Shown here piece by piece: positions 9,631 to 17,494 of a stretch of DNA of 64,000 bases. Both the position numbers and the translations under genes were made by a program. Positions within the stretch are counted from its first letter, which is position 1. Every line of letters begins with the position of its first letter. The notes beneath the pieces were generated by a model. The model was given only the letters and a program-made list of their open reading frames with translations. It made no database searches and had not been told where the DNA came from. The stretch is from Burkholderiales bacterium (GTDB taxonomy: Bacteria; Pseudomonadota; Gammaproteobacteria; Burkholderiales; Burkholderiaceae_C): NCBI GenBank assembly GCA_017307855.1, contig JAFKGD010000014.1:117761-181760 (forward strand), in the 5' to 3' direction.

Positions 9631-10368
9631 ATGCCCCGTTTCCTGATGTCCGCCTTGCGCCCGGCCCTGTGCGCGCTGGCGCTGCTGCTGCCGCTGGCCG
9701 GCCCTGCGCTGGCCCAGGCGGCCGATGCCGCCCCGGCCGCCCTCGATGCCGACACCCAGCGCTGGCTCGACGACGCCGTGGCGCGCGCCCAGGCCGCCGC
9801 CGGCCTGCCATTGCGGATGGAAGTGAGCGTTGGCTCTCTCGATAGTCGCCTGCGCCTCGCGCCCTGTGCCAAGGTCGAGCCGCATGTGCCCGCCGGCACC
9901 CGCCTGTGGGGCCGCACGCGCCTGGGCCTGCGCTGCGTGGACGGCAACGCCCGCTGGAATGTCTTCCTGCCCATCACGATCAAGGCCTGGGGCCCCGCCT
10001 GGGTGCTGCGCGACAACGTGCTGCCCGGCCAGGTGCTGACCGAGGCCGACGCCACGCTGACCGAGGCCGACTGGGCCGCCGACAACTCGCCCGTGCTGGC
10101 CGACGCCACGCAGTGGGTGGGCCTGGCCGCCTCGCGCGCGCTCACGGGCGGCCAGCCGCTGCGCCAGGCCATGGTGAAGGCGCCGCAGATGTTCTCCGCC
10201 GGCGCGCAGGTGCGCGTGGTGGCCGGCGGCCCGGGCTTTCAGATCGCCGCCACCGGCCAGGCGCTCACGCCCGGCCTGCTGGGCCAGAGCGTGCGCATCC
10301 GCATGGAGGGCGGCCGCATCGCTTCCGGCACCGTGGTGGACGAGCGCACCGTCGAGCTGCACATGTGA
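9631..10368 (+). CDS. flgA: Flagellar P-ring assembly chaperone FlgA
   Basis: FlgA is a periplasmic chaperone for P-ring (FlgI) assembly. The 245-residue protein has a Sec signal peptide (MSALRPALCALALLLPLAGP, cleavage after ALAQA), a variable region, and the C-terminal SAF domain. The SAF domain includes LRDNVLPGQVLTEADATLTE, a run ending GQPLRQAMVKAPQMFSAGAQV and the terminal GTVVDERTVEL. ATG 9631 has an AAGGAG site 5 bp upstream; the longer open frame upstream is not coding. It diverges from flgB. Confidence 0.93.
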   Translation: MPRFLMSALRPALCALALLLPLAGPALAQAADAAPAALDADTQRWLDDAVARAQAAAGLPLRMEVSVGSLDSRLRLAPCAKVEPHVPAGTRLWGRTRLGLRCVDGNARWNVFLPITIKAWGPAWVLRDNVLPGQVLTEADATLTEADWAADNSPVLADATQWVGLAASRALTGGQPLRQAMVKAPQMFSAGAQVRVVAGGPGFQIAATGQALTPGLLGQSVRIRMEGGRIASGTVVDERTVELHM

Positions 10369-10490
10369 CCCGCTGCGGCCCCTGAAGGGCGCCAGAAAGC
10401 CCTCAAGTCCGCAGGCGCGGTGCCGAAAACAAAGGGAGACGTAGCCGGTGGTCTTGTAGCCAAACCGGCCGCAATTCACCTAAAGTGACC

Positions 10491-10517
10491 TAAAGTTGGA
10501 GCCAGTCGCGCCGATAA
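10491..10517 (+). promoter_or_regulatory. Sigma-28 (FliA) promoter of flgMN
   Basis: The -35 box TAAAGTTG (10491-10498), an 11-bp spacer and the -10 box GCCGATAA (10510-10517) match the known FliA consensus (TAAAGTTT, 11 bp, GCCGATAA) at 15 of 16 positions. It lies 42 bp upstream of the flgM start. A second TAAAGT sits 10 bp upstream (10481-10486). Confidence 0.92.
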
Positions 10518-10559
10518 CTTGAGCAATGGGCCTCATCCTGGGGCTTGCGAAAGACAGCC

Positions 10560-10871
10560 ATGAAGATCAACCCGTCGCCTGAAAGCATCGCTGCGGCCAC
10601 TGCCGCCGCAGCTGGCAAGGCCAGCGCCCGCCCGGCGCCGGCCGCGCCTGCGGCCGCGGGTGCCGCCCCGGCCCAGGCCACGGCGGTGACGGTCTCCAGC
10701 GCCACGCGTACTTCGCTGGAGCCCGCTAGCGGCGCGGCGGTCGATTCCCGAAAGGTGGCGGCCATGCGCGAGGCCATCGCCAACGGCACCTACAAGGTCG
10801 ACGCCGAAGCCATCGCCGACAAGCTGCTGGCCAACGCCCAGGAAATGCTCAGCCGCAACCGCCGCGGCTGA
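10560..10871 (+). CDS. flgM: Anti-sigma-28 factor FlgM
   Basis: FlgM binds FliA and blocks late flagellar transcription until it is exported through the finished hook. The 103-residue product has a low-complexity Ala-rich N-terminal half, as expected of a largely unfolded export substrate. The C-terminal FliA-binding region (RKVAAMREAIANGTYKVDAE and AIADKLLANAQEML) matches the family. ATG 10560 opens MKINPSPESI. The sigma-28 promoter directly upstream gives the known feedback arrangement in which FliA drives its own inhibitor. flgN follows by 14 bp. Confidence 0.93.
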   Translation: MKINPSPESIAAATAAAAGKASARPAPAAPAAAGAAPAQATAVTVSSATRTSLEPASGAAVDSRKVAAMREAIANGTYKVDAEAIADKLLANAQEMLSRNRRG

Positions 10872-10885
10872 TCTCCGGCCCTCAC

Positions 10886-11257
10886 ATGACCACCCTCACG
10901 CCCGCCCACCAGGCCCTCGATGCCGTCGAGCAACAACTCGAGGCCGTGACCGACGCCTTGCGGCGCGGCGACGCCATGGCCCTGCAAGGGGCCACCGAAA
11001 GACTGCGCGCCGTGGCGCTGGCTTCGTCGCGGGCCCTGCAGGGCGTGGCCGAGGCCGGCCTGCGCGAGCGCCTGCTGGCCGCCCAGCGCCGCATGGTGCT
11101 GCAGCGCGAGCAGATCAGCCGCGGCAGCGCCATGGCCGAGCGCGCCGTGCGCACCGTGCTGCCGCACACCGTGGCCGACACGCCCACCTATGGCCCCGCC
11201 ATGGGTGCGTCGCGCGGCGCCGGCGCGGCGGCTCGGCTGTACGCCGGCCGCGGCTGA
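10886..11257 (+). CDS. flgN: Flagellar export chaperone FlgN
   Basis: The product is a probable FlgN, the cytoplasmic chaperone for hook-associated proteins FlgK and FlgL. The 123-residue protein is largely helical with heptad-like Leu/Ala spacing (LDAVEQQLEAVTDALRRGD at about 11-29, RERLLAAQRRMVLQREQI in the middle) and a Gly/Ala-rich tail. FlgN sequences are poorly conserved; the assignment rests on size, helical character and its position directly after flgM, the standard flgMN order. It ends the flagellar block on this side and converges with the LysR gene. Confidence 0.85.
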   Translation: MTTLTPAHQALDAVEQQLEAVTDALRRGDAMALQGATERLRAVALASSRALQGVAEAGLRERLLAAQRRMVLQREQISRGSAMAERAVRTVLPHTVADTPTYGPAMGASRGAGAAARLYAGRG

Positions 11258-11309
11258 AGCCCCGCCGCCTCGCCGCGGCCTCTGCCGGTTTCCTGCGTCG
11301 CCACGCCGT

Positions 11310-12245
11310 TCAGGCCGTGACCACGCGCGCCCCGCGCCATTCGCCCCGATCCAGCAACCCGCGCGCGGTCTCCGCCAGCACGACGCGCGCCGCCAGCCCC
11401 GCGGGCGACAGTTCGTCGTCGGACAGGCTGGCCAGCAGGCTCTGGCGCCGCAACTGGGGATCGGCCACTTCCAGCGCGCCCAGCGTGTCGTCGCGCAGCA
11501 GCGCGAGCGCCGAAGCCGTGTGCAGCGTCACCCCCATGCCGGCGCGCACGGCGGCCAGCAATGTGTCCAGCCCGTCGATCTCGCCCACCACGCGCGGCTG
11601 CACCGCCGCGCGCGCCAGAGCAGCATCCACCAGCGACCGCAGCGAGCCCGCGCCGGTGCTGGGCAGCACCAGTGGCACGCCGGCCAGTGCCTGCAGGCGC
11701 ATGCGTCCCGCGCGCTGGGGCAGCGTGGCCAGGTGGGCGGGCGGCGCGATGACGAACAGGCTTTCTTCCAGCAGCGGCATCACGCTCCAGCGCCGTGCGG
11801 CCTGGGTGTCGAACACCACGGCCAGATCGATCTGGCGCGAATTGAGCAGGGCCGACACATGGCCCGACAGCCCTTCGACCATGTGCAGGCGGATGTCGGC
11901 ATAGCGCTCGGCCATCGCGCGCATGAAGGGCAGGGCCAGCCGCGCCGCGGTGGTGGGCGCCATGCCCACGCTCACGTGGCCCGCCAGCCGGCCGTGCTGC
12001 GCGATGCGCGTGGCGTCTTCCACCTGGCGCAGGATCAGCTGCGCCTGCCGGTAGAAATCGAGTCCCGCTGCCGTGGGCACCACGCCGGTGGAGCGGCGTT
12101 GCAGCAGGCGGGTGGACAGGCCGCCCTCCAGCGTGCTGATCTGCTGGCTCAGCGTGGACGTGGTCACGCCCAGCTCGGCCGAAGCGCGGCCCATGCTGCC
12201 GAGCTCGACCACGCGCACGAAATAGCGCAACTGCCTCAATTCCAT
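11310..12245 (-). CDS. LysR-family transcriptional regulator
   Basis: This is a probable regulator of the divergent catabolic operon. The 311-residue protein has an N-terminal winged helix-turn-helix (about residues 1-60: ELRQLRYFVRVVELGSMGRA, then STLSQQISTLEGGLSTRLLQ) and a C-terminal effector-binding domain (about 90-295). It resembles the NAC/CysB-like subgroup that begins MELRQLRYF. It diverges from the amidohydrolase gene with 130 bp between starts, the classic LysR arrangement, so the operon is its likely target. The inducer cannot be read from the sequence. Confidence 0.9.
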   Translation of the reverse strand: MELRQLRYFVRVVELGSMGRASAELGVTTSTLSQQISTLEGGLSTRLLQRRSTGVVPTAAGLDFYRQAQLILRQVEDATRIAQHGRLAGHVSVGMAPTTAARLALPFMRAMAERYADIRLHMVEGLSGHVSALLNSRQIDLAVVFDTQAARRWSVMPLLEESLFVIAPPAHLATLPQRAGRMRLQALAGVPLVLPSTGAGSLRSLVDAALARAAVQPRVVGEIDGLDTLLAAVRAGMGVTLHTASALALLRDDTLGALEVADPQLRRQSLLASLSDDELSPAGLAARVVLAETARGLLDRGEWRGARVVTA

Positions 12246-12375
12246 GGCGATCCTGTCTCCTGATGGGGATGGCGAAGCACTCGGTATCTACCCGCATGCC
12301 GCGTTCGATCTTATCGAACACCCCTTGCCGCACGGCCCGTGGCCGGGGCGCTGCCCGCTGCCTATAGTCCGCCGC

Positions 12376-13248
12376 ATGGCAACCGTTCCTCCTCCGATGC
12401 TCGACCCCAGCCGGCCCACGTTCCGGCTGCCCGCCGGCACGTGCGACAGCCACGTGCACGTCTATGGCCCGGCCCGGGTGTTTCCTTTTTCCGAAGGCCG
12501 CGCCTACACGCCCGACGATGCGCCGGCCGAGCGGCTGGCCGCGCTGCACCGCATGCTGGGCGTGGAGCGCGTGGTGTTCGTGCAGGCCAGCATCCACGGC
12601 TTCGACAACCGCGCCATGCTCGATGCGGTGGCGCGCGATCCGGCCCGTCACCGCGGCGTGGCGCTGCTGCCCGTGGACGCCACCGAAGCCGAGATGCACC
12701 ACCTGCACGCCGGCGGCGTGCGCGGCGTGCGCTTCAGCTTCATGCGGCATCTGGGCGCGGCCCCCGATCTGGACGGCGTGCGCCGGCTGGCCGAGCGCAT
12801 GGCGCCGCTGGGATGGCACGTGCAGATCTACCTGGACGCGCAGGACCTGCCGGAGCTCGCGCCCTTCCTGCGATCGCTGCCCGTGCCCTTCGTCATCGAC
12901 CACTTCGCGCGCGTGATGGTCGAGCGCGGCCTCGACCAGGCGCCCCTGCGCTTGCTGCTGCAACTGCTGGAGGACGAGCGCGCCTGGGTCAAGCTCAGCG
13001 GGCCCGAGCGCGTGTCGGCGGCGCTGTCCACCGGCGCCTTTCCCTACGAGGACGTGGCGCCGCTGGCGCGCCTGCTGGCCCATGCCGCACCCGACCGCGT
13101 GGTCTGGGGCAGCGACTGGCCGCACCCCAACGTGCGCGAGATCCCGGACGACGGCCTGTTGGTCGACCTGTTGCCGCGCCATGGGCTCGACGCCGCCGCG
13201 CTGCAGCGCCTGCTGGTCGACAACCCCGCGCGCCTCTACGGCTTCTGA
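12376..13248 (+). CDS. Amidohydrolase-family protein, 2-pyrone-4,6-dicarboxylate lactonase-like
   Basis: This is a 290-residue TIM-barrel metal-dependent hydrolase. It has the metal-binding HxH in CDSHVHVYGP (about residues 25-35), FPFSEGRAYTPDDAP after it, VFVQASIHGFDNRAMLDA, a later His in FVIDHFARV, and the catalytic Asp in VWGSDWPHPN. The order of motifs resembles LigI, which opens the pyrone-dicarboxylate lactone ring in protocatechuate and gallate breakdown, and other Burkholderiales hydrolases of the same group. The substrate is not determined. ATG 12376 has no ribosome site, but a TATAGT sits 7 bp upstream, so the message may be leaderless. It is the first gene of the operon divergent from the LysR gene. 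Confidence 0.82.
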   Translation: MATVPPPMLDPSRPTFRLPAGTCDSHVHVYGPARVFPFSEGRAYTPDDAPAERLAALHRMLGVERVVFVQASIHGFDNRAMLDAVARDPARHRGVALLPVDATEAEMHHLHAGGVRGVRFSFMRHLGAAPDLDGVRRLAERMAPLGWHVQIYLDAQDLPELAPFLRSLPVPFVIDHFARVMVERGLDQAPLRLLLQLLEDERAWVKLSGPERVSAALSTGAFPYEDVAPLARLLAHAAPDRVVWGSDWPHPNVREIPDDGLLVDLLPRHGLDAAALQRLLVDNPARLYGF

Positions 13249-13300
13249 CGCCTGCCGCACACGCACACGTATTCCACAGCCTTCGAAAGACACATCGCAC

Positions 13301-14197
13301 ATGCAACAACCAGCCATCGGCATCATCGGCTACGGCGAGGTCGGGCGCATCTTCGCCCTGGGCCTCAAGGAGAAGGGCGCCACCATCGCGGGCGCCTGGG
13401 ACATCAAGTTCGGCGCCGAGGCCACGCGCGACGTCACGCGGGCAGCGGCCGCCGCCGATGGCGTGCCGGCGCTCGCCTCGTCGGCCGAGGTGTGCGCGGT
13501 GGCCACGCTGGTGATCTCGGCCGTCACGGCATCGAGCACGCTGGCCGTGGCCGAGGAAGCCGCGCAGCACATCCGCCCCGGCGCGCTGTTCCTCGACCTC
13601 AACTCGGCCTCGCCGGGCACCAAGCAGAAGTGCTCGGCGCTGATCGAGGCCGCCGGCGGCCACTACGTCGAAGCGGGCGTGATGACCTCGGTGCCGCCCT
13701 ACGGCATCCGCGTGCCCATGCTGCTGGGCGGCGCGAAGGCGGCCGAGCTGGCGCCGCAGCTCGTGGCCTGGGGCATGGATGCGAAGGCCGTGAGCGAGAA
13801 GCTGGGTGTCGCCTCGGCCATCAAGATGTGCCGCAGCGTGATGATCAAGGGCCTCGAAGCCCTGGTGATCGAGAGCTATGCCACGGCGCGCCACTACGGA
13901 GTGGAGGCCCACGTGCTGCCCACGCTGGCCGAGACCTTTCCCTCCATCGACTGGGAGAAGCAGGGCGCCTACTTCTTCAGCCGCGTGGTGCAGCACGGCA
14001 AGCGCCGCGCCGAGGAGATGCGCGAATCGGCCAACACCGTACGCGAGGCCGGCTTCGAGCCCTACATGACCGCCGCCATCGCCGACAAGCAGCAGTGGGT
14101 GGCCGACCAGGCCGCGGCCGGCGTGTTCGCGGACGTGGCGGACGACGCGCGCTGGCAGGACTTCGCCGACCGCCTGCTGGCCGCGCGCACGCGCTGA
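13301..14197 (+). CDS. NAD(P)-dependent dehydrogenase with DUF1932 domain
   Basis: The 298-residue product has an N-terminal Rossmann fold with the nucleotide-binding motif IGIIGYGEVGRIFALGL (about residues 6-22). It also has the beta-hydroxyacid dehydrogenase segment LFLDLNSASPGTKQ and VEAGVMTSVPPYGIRVPMLL. The C-terminal half (IKMCRSVMIKGLEALVIESY onward) matches the DUF1932 domain seen in 6-phosphogluconate dehydrogenase-like proteins. It probably oxidises or reduces a hydroxyacid intermediate of the surrounding pathway. It starts 52 bp after the amidohydrolase gene and is followed by the FAD oxidase at 11 bp. Confidence 0.82.
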   Translation: MQQPAIGIIGYGEVGRIFALGLKEKGATIAGAWDIKFGAEATRDVTRAAAAADGVPALASSAEVCAVATLVISAVTASSTLAVAEEAAQHIRPGALFLDLNSASPGTKQKCSALIEAAGGHYVEAGVMTSVPPYGIRVPMLLGGAKAAELAPQLVAWGMDAKAVSEKLGVASAIKMCRSVMIKGLEALVIESYATARHYGVEAHVLPTLAETFPSIDWEKQGAYFFSRVVQHGKRRAEEMRESANTVREAGFEPYMTAAIADKQQWVADQAAAGVFADVADDARWQDFADRLLAARTR

Positions 14198-14208
14198 GCC
14201 ACGACACC

Positions 14209-15669
14209 ATGGCCGACCTGCTACCGCCGCCCGTCGACCGCCCGGCCTACGCGGGCCGCTGGCTCACCGATGCTGCCGACATGGCGCCGTTCCTCATGGA
14301 CTGGCGCCGCCGCTGGACGGGCCGCGCGCTGGCGGTGGCCCAGCCCGACGACACGGCGGGCGTGGCTGCCGTGATGCGCTGGTGCCACGCGCGTGGCGTG
14401 GCGGTGGTGCCGCAGGGCGGCAACACGGGCCTCTCGGGCGGCAGCGTGCCCGACGAATCCGGCCGAGCGGTGGTGCTGTCGCTCACCCGCATGGCGCGCG
14501 TGCGCGAGATCGACACCGACAACGACACGCTGACGGTGGAGGCCGGCTGCACACTGCGTGCCGCGCAGGAGGCCGCTGCCGCAGCCGGCCGGCTGCTGCC
14601 CCTGTCGCTGGCGGCCGAAGGCAGCTGCACCATCGGCGGCAACCTGGCCACCAACGCGGGCGGCGTGCAGGTGCTGCGCTACGGCAACGCGCGCGAGCTG
14701 TGCCTGGGCCTGGAAGTGGTGCTGCCCGATGGCCAGGTGTGGGACGGCCTGCGCGGCCTGCGCAAGGACAACACCGGCTACGACCTGCGCCATCTGTTCA
14801 TCGGCAGCGAGGGCACGCTGGGCATCATCACCACGGCCGTGCTCAAGCTGTATCCGCGGCCGGCGGACCGTGCCAACGCCCTGGTCGCCGTGGCCGATCC
14901 CGAGGCCGCCACGGCACTGCTGCGGCTGGCGCGCCAGGCCGCCGGTGACGCGCTCACGGCGTTCGAGCTGATCTCGCACACCAGCCTGTCGCTGGTGCTG
15001 CGCCACATGCCGGCCTGCCGTACGCCGCTGGCCGACGCCTCGCCCTGGTACGTGCTGATCGAGCTGAGTGCGCCGGCCTCGGCCGCGCCGCCGCAGCAGA
15101 CGCTGGAGCACCTGCTCGAGCAGGCCCTCGGCCAGGGCCTGGCGGCCGATGCCGCCGTGGCCGCCACCGGCGCGCAGTTCGCCGCGCTCTGGGCGCTGCG
15201 CGAGAACATCTCCGAAGCGCAGGCCGCCGAAGGCAAGACCATCAAGCACGACATCGCGCTGCCCATCTCGGCCATCGCCGATTTCGTGCGCGAGACCGAC
15301 GCCGCCATCGCCCACGCGTTCCCCGCCGCCCGGCTCGTGGTGTTCGGCCACCTGGGCGATGGCAACCTGCACTACAACCTCTCGCCCGCCGAGGGCGTGG
15401 ACGCAGCCGACACCGCCGCGCAGGCGGCCTTCCTCGCCGACGAGCCCGCCCTCAACCGGCTGGTGCACGACGCCGTGGCCCGCCGGGGCGGATCAATCTC
15501 GGCCGAGCATGGCCTGGGCGTGCTGCGGCGCGACGAGGCCGCGCGCTACAAGTCGCCGGTCGAACGCTCGCTCATGCGTGCGATCAAGCAGGCCATCGAT
15601 CCGCGCGGGCTGCTCAATCCCGGCAAGCTGCTCGCCAAGGTGGATGCCGCCGCGGAGTCCGCGCCATGA
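14209..15669 (+). CDS. FAD-binding oxidase (GlcD / D-2-hydroxyacid dehydrogenase family)
   Basis: The product is a 486-residue flavoprotein of the vanillyl-alcohol-oxidase superfamily. The FAD-binding motif VPQGGNTGLSGGSVPD lies at about residues 66-81, with IGGNLATNAGGVQVLRYGN near 141. The C-terminal catalytic part has the metal-site pattern HLGDGNLHYN and the late ISAEHGLGVLRR. It most resembles D-2-hydroxyglutarate or D-lactate/glycolate dehydrogenases, oxidising a D-2-hydroxyacid to the 2-oxoacid and passing electrons to the chain. Its stop overlaps the next start (ATGA at 15666), showing translational coupling. The exact substrate is unknown. Confidence 0.85.
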   Translation: MADLLPPPVDRPAYAGRWLTDAADMAPFLMDWRRRWTGRALAVAQPDDTAGVAAVMRWCHARGVAVVPQGGNTGLSGGSVPDESGRAVVLSLTRMARVREIDTDNDTLTVEAGCTLRAAQEAAAAAGRLLPLSLAAEGSCTIGGNLATNAGGVQVLRYGNARELCLGLEVVLPDGQVWDGLRGLRKDNTGYDLRHLFIGSEGTLGIITTAVLKLYPRPADRANALVAVADPEAATALLRLARQAAGDALTAFELISHTSLSLVLRHMPACRTPLADASPWYVLIELSAPASAAPPQQTLEHLLEQALGQGLAADAAVAATGAQFAALWALRENISEAQAAEGKTIKHDIALPISAIADFVRETDAAIAHAFPAARLVVFGHLGDGNLHYNLSPAEGVDAADTAAQAAFLADEPALNRLVHDAVARRGGSISAEHGLGVLRRDEAARYKSPVERSLMRAIKQAIDPRGLLNPGKLLAKVDAAAESAP

Positions 15670-16676
15670 GCCGCCGTCCGCACGTGTTCCTGGCCTACAC
15701 CGAGGCCGAATTCGCGCAGGCCTACGACGCCGAGCGCTGGGATGCGCTCACGCGCGTGGCCGAGGTGCGGCGCTGCCGCGGCACGCAGCCGCTCGAGGGC
15801 GCCGCGCTGGCCCGCGAGGCGCAGGGTTGCGACGCCATCGTCGCCTTCCGCTCGGTGCCCGGCCGCGCCGAAACGTTCGACGCGATGCCCGGCCTGGTGG
15901 CCTTCGTGCGCGCGGCGGTGGACACCAGCACCATCGACGTGGCGGCGGCCTCGCGCCACGGCGTGCTGGTCACGCACGTGCGGCCCGGCTTCGCCAACGC
16001 CGTGGCCGAGCTGGGGCTGGGCATGATGATCGACCTGGCGCGCGGCATCACGCGCCAGCGGCTCGCGCCCGGTGAGGCACCGCGCATCGGCCGGGAGCTG
16101 TCCGGCGCGGTGATGGGCCTGGTGGGCTACGGCACCATCGCGCGCCAGCTGCACGCGCTGGCCAACGCGCTGGGCATGCGCACGCTGGCTTTCGATCCCG
16201 GCCAGGTGGACACGGGCCTGGTGGCGCGCGTCGAGCTGGACACGCTGCTGAGCCAATCCGACTTCGTGGTCTGCCTGGCCGCCTCCACGCCAGCCACGCG
16301 CGGACTCATGGACGCACAGGCTTTCGCGCGCATGCGGCGCGGCGCGTTCTTCGTGAATCTCTCGCGCGGTGAACTGGTGGACGAGGACGCGCTGGAGGCG
16401 GCGCTCGACAGCGGGCACCTCGCCGGCGCGGCCCTGGACGTGGGCCAGGCCGCCGACCAGAAGCCCTCGGCCCGTTTCATGGCGCGAGCCGACGTGGTGG
16501 CCAGCCAGCACATCGGCAACAGCACGGCCGAGGCGCGTGCGTTCCAGACGCTGGAGACGATCCGCCAGATCGAGGCGCTGGCGCGCGGCGAACTGCCGCA
16601 CGGCGCGCTCAATGCCGGCGAGGCCACGCGCCACGACACCTGGATGGCGGCCCGCGCGGCCAGCCCCCGACACTGA
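15666..16676 (+). CDS. D-isomer-specific 2-hydroxyacid dehydrogenase, variant active site
   Basis: The product is a 336-residue NAD-dependent dehydrogenase of the phosphoglycerate/lactate dehydrogenase family. The nucleotide-binding GLVGYGTIARQL is at residues 151-162, the substrate-binding Arg in NLSRGELVDEDAL is Arg234, and the catalytic His in SQHIGNSTAEA is His282. The Glu that normally pairs with this His, in the motif D-V-x-x-x-E-P, is not present: here the stretch reads DVGQAADQKP, with Lys before Pro. Activity may therefore be altered, or another acid may substitute. It overlaps the FAD oxidase by 4 bp. Confidence 0.82.
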   Translation: MSRRPHVFLAYTEAEFAQAYDAERWDALTRVAEVRRCRGTQPLEGAALAREAQGCDAIVAFRSVPGRAETFDAMPGLVAFVRAAVDTSTIDVAAASRHGVLVTHVRPGFANAVAELGLGMMIDLARGITRQRLAPGEAPRIGRELSGAVMGLVGYGTIARQLHALANALGMRTLAFDPGQVDTGLVARVELDTLLSQSDFVVCLAASTPATRGLMDAQAFARMRRGAFFVNLSRGELVDEDALEAALDSGHLAGAALDVGQAADQKPSARFMARADVVASQHIGNSTAEARAFQTLETIRQIEALARGELPHGALNAGEATRHDTWMAARAASPRH

Positions 16677-16703
16677 CATGAATTGATGACTGGAGTGATG
16701 ACG

Positions 16704-17456
16704 ATGACACGAGACGGATCGCGCGGCACGGTGGTGGTCACCGGCGGTGCACAGGGCATCGGCTACGCCGTGGCCGAGCGGTTGGCCGCGGACGGCTACA
16801 CGGTGGCGCTGGCCGACATGCGTGGCGCCCAGGAGGCTGCGGCCCGGCTGGGCCGTGGCGCGGTGGGCTTCACCGTGGACGTGAGCGATGCCGAGGCCGT
16901 GCGGCGCGCCATGGACGGCGCCGCCGCGCTGCAAGGCTCGCTGGCGGGGCTGGTCAACAACGCCGCGCTCTACACCACGCTGCGCAAGCAGGCCTTCGAG
17001 GACATCGCGCTGGACGAATGGCGGCGCGTGTTCGCGGTCAACGTCGAAGGCGTCTTCAACTGCTGCCGCTTCGCCATGCCGCACCTGCGCGCGGCCGGTG
17101 GCGGCTCGATCGTCAACCTGTCGTCGGCCACGGTGCTCAAGGGCAATCCGCTGCTGCTGCACTACGTGAGCAGCAAGGCGGCCGTGCTGGGCTTCACACG
17201 TGCGCTGGCGCGCGAGGCCGGCGAGTGGAACGTGCGCGTCAACGCCGTCTCGCCCGGCCTCACGCTCAGCGACGGCATCCTGGGCGACGGCACCAACCGC
17301 GACAAGCAGCGCGAGGACATCCGCCGCCAGCGCGCCCTGCACCGCGACATGGAGCCGTCCGACGTGGTCGGCGCCGTCGCTTTCCTGATGGGCCCCGATG
17401 CCCCGATGTTCACGGGCCAGAACCTGGTCATCGACGGCGGCATGACGATGAACTGA
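16704..17456 (+). CDS. SDR-family oxidoreductase
   Basis: The product is a classical short-chain dehydrogenase/reductase of 250 residues. The cofactor motif TGGAQGIG is at 13-20, the acidic residue selecting NAD is in ALADMRG (Asp38), NNA is at 85-87, the catalytic Asn is in AVNVEG (Asn113), Ser is in NLSSATV (about 140), and Tyr154 and Lys158 form the YxxxK. The C-terminal INGG-like segment reads VIDGGMTMN. Several start codons are clustered; ATG 16704 has a GGAG site 8 bp upstream. Substrate unknown; it probably acts on an alcohol or ketone in the local pathway. Confidence 0.87.
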   Translation: MTRDGSRGTVVVTGGAQGIGYAVAERLAADGYTVALADMRGAQEAAARLGRGAVGFTVDVSDAEAVRRAMDGAAALQGSLAGLVNNAALYTTLRKQAFEDIALDEWRRVFAVNVEGVFNCCRFAMPHLRAAGGGSIVNLSSATVLKGNPLLLHYVSSKAAVLGFTRALAREAGEWNVRVNAVSPGLTLSDGILGDGTNRDKQREDIRRQRALHRDMEPSDVVGAVAFLMGPDAPMFTGQNLVIDGGMTMN

Positions 17457-17494
17457 TGCCGCCACATCCAACGACACGACAAAGGAGACATGCC

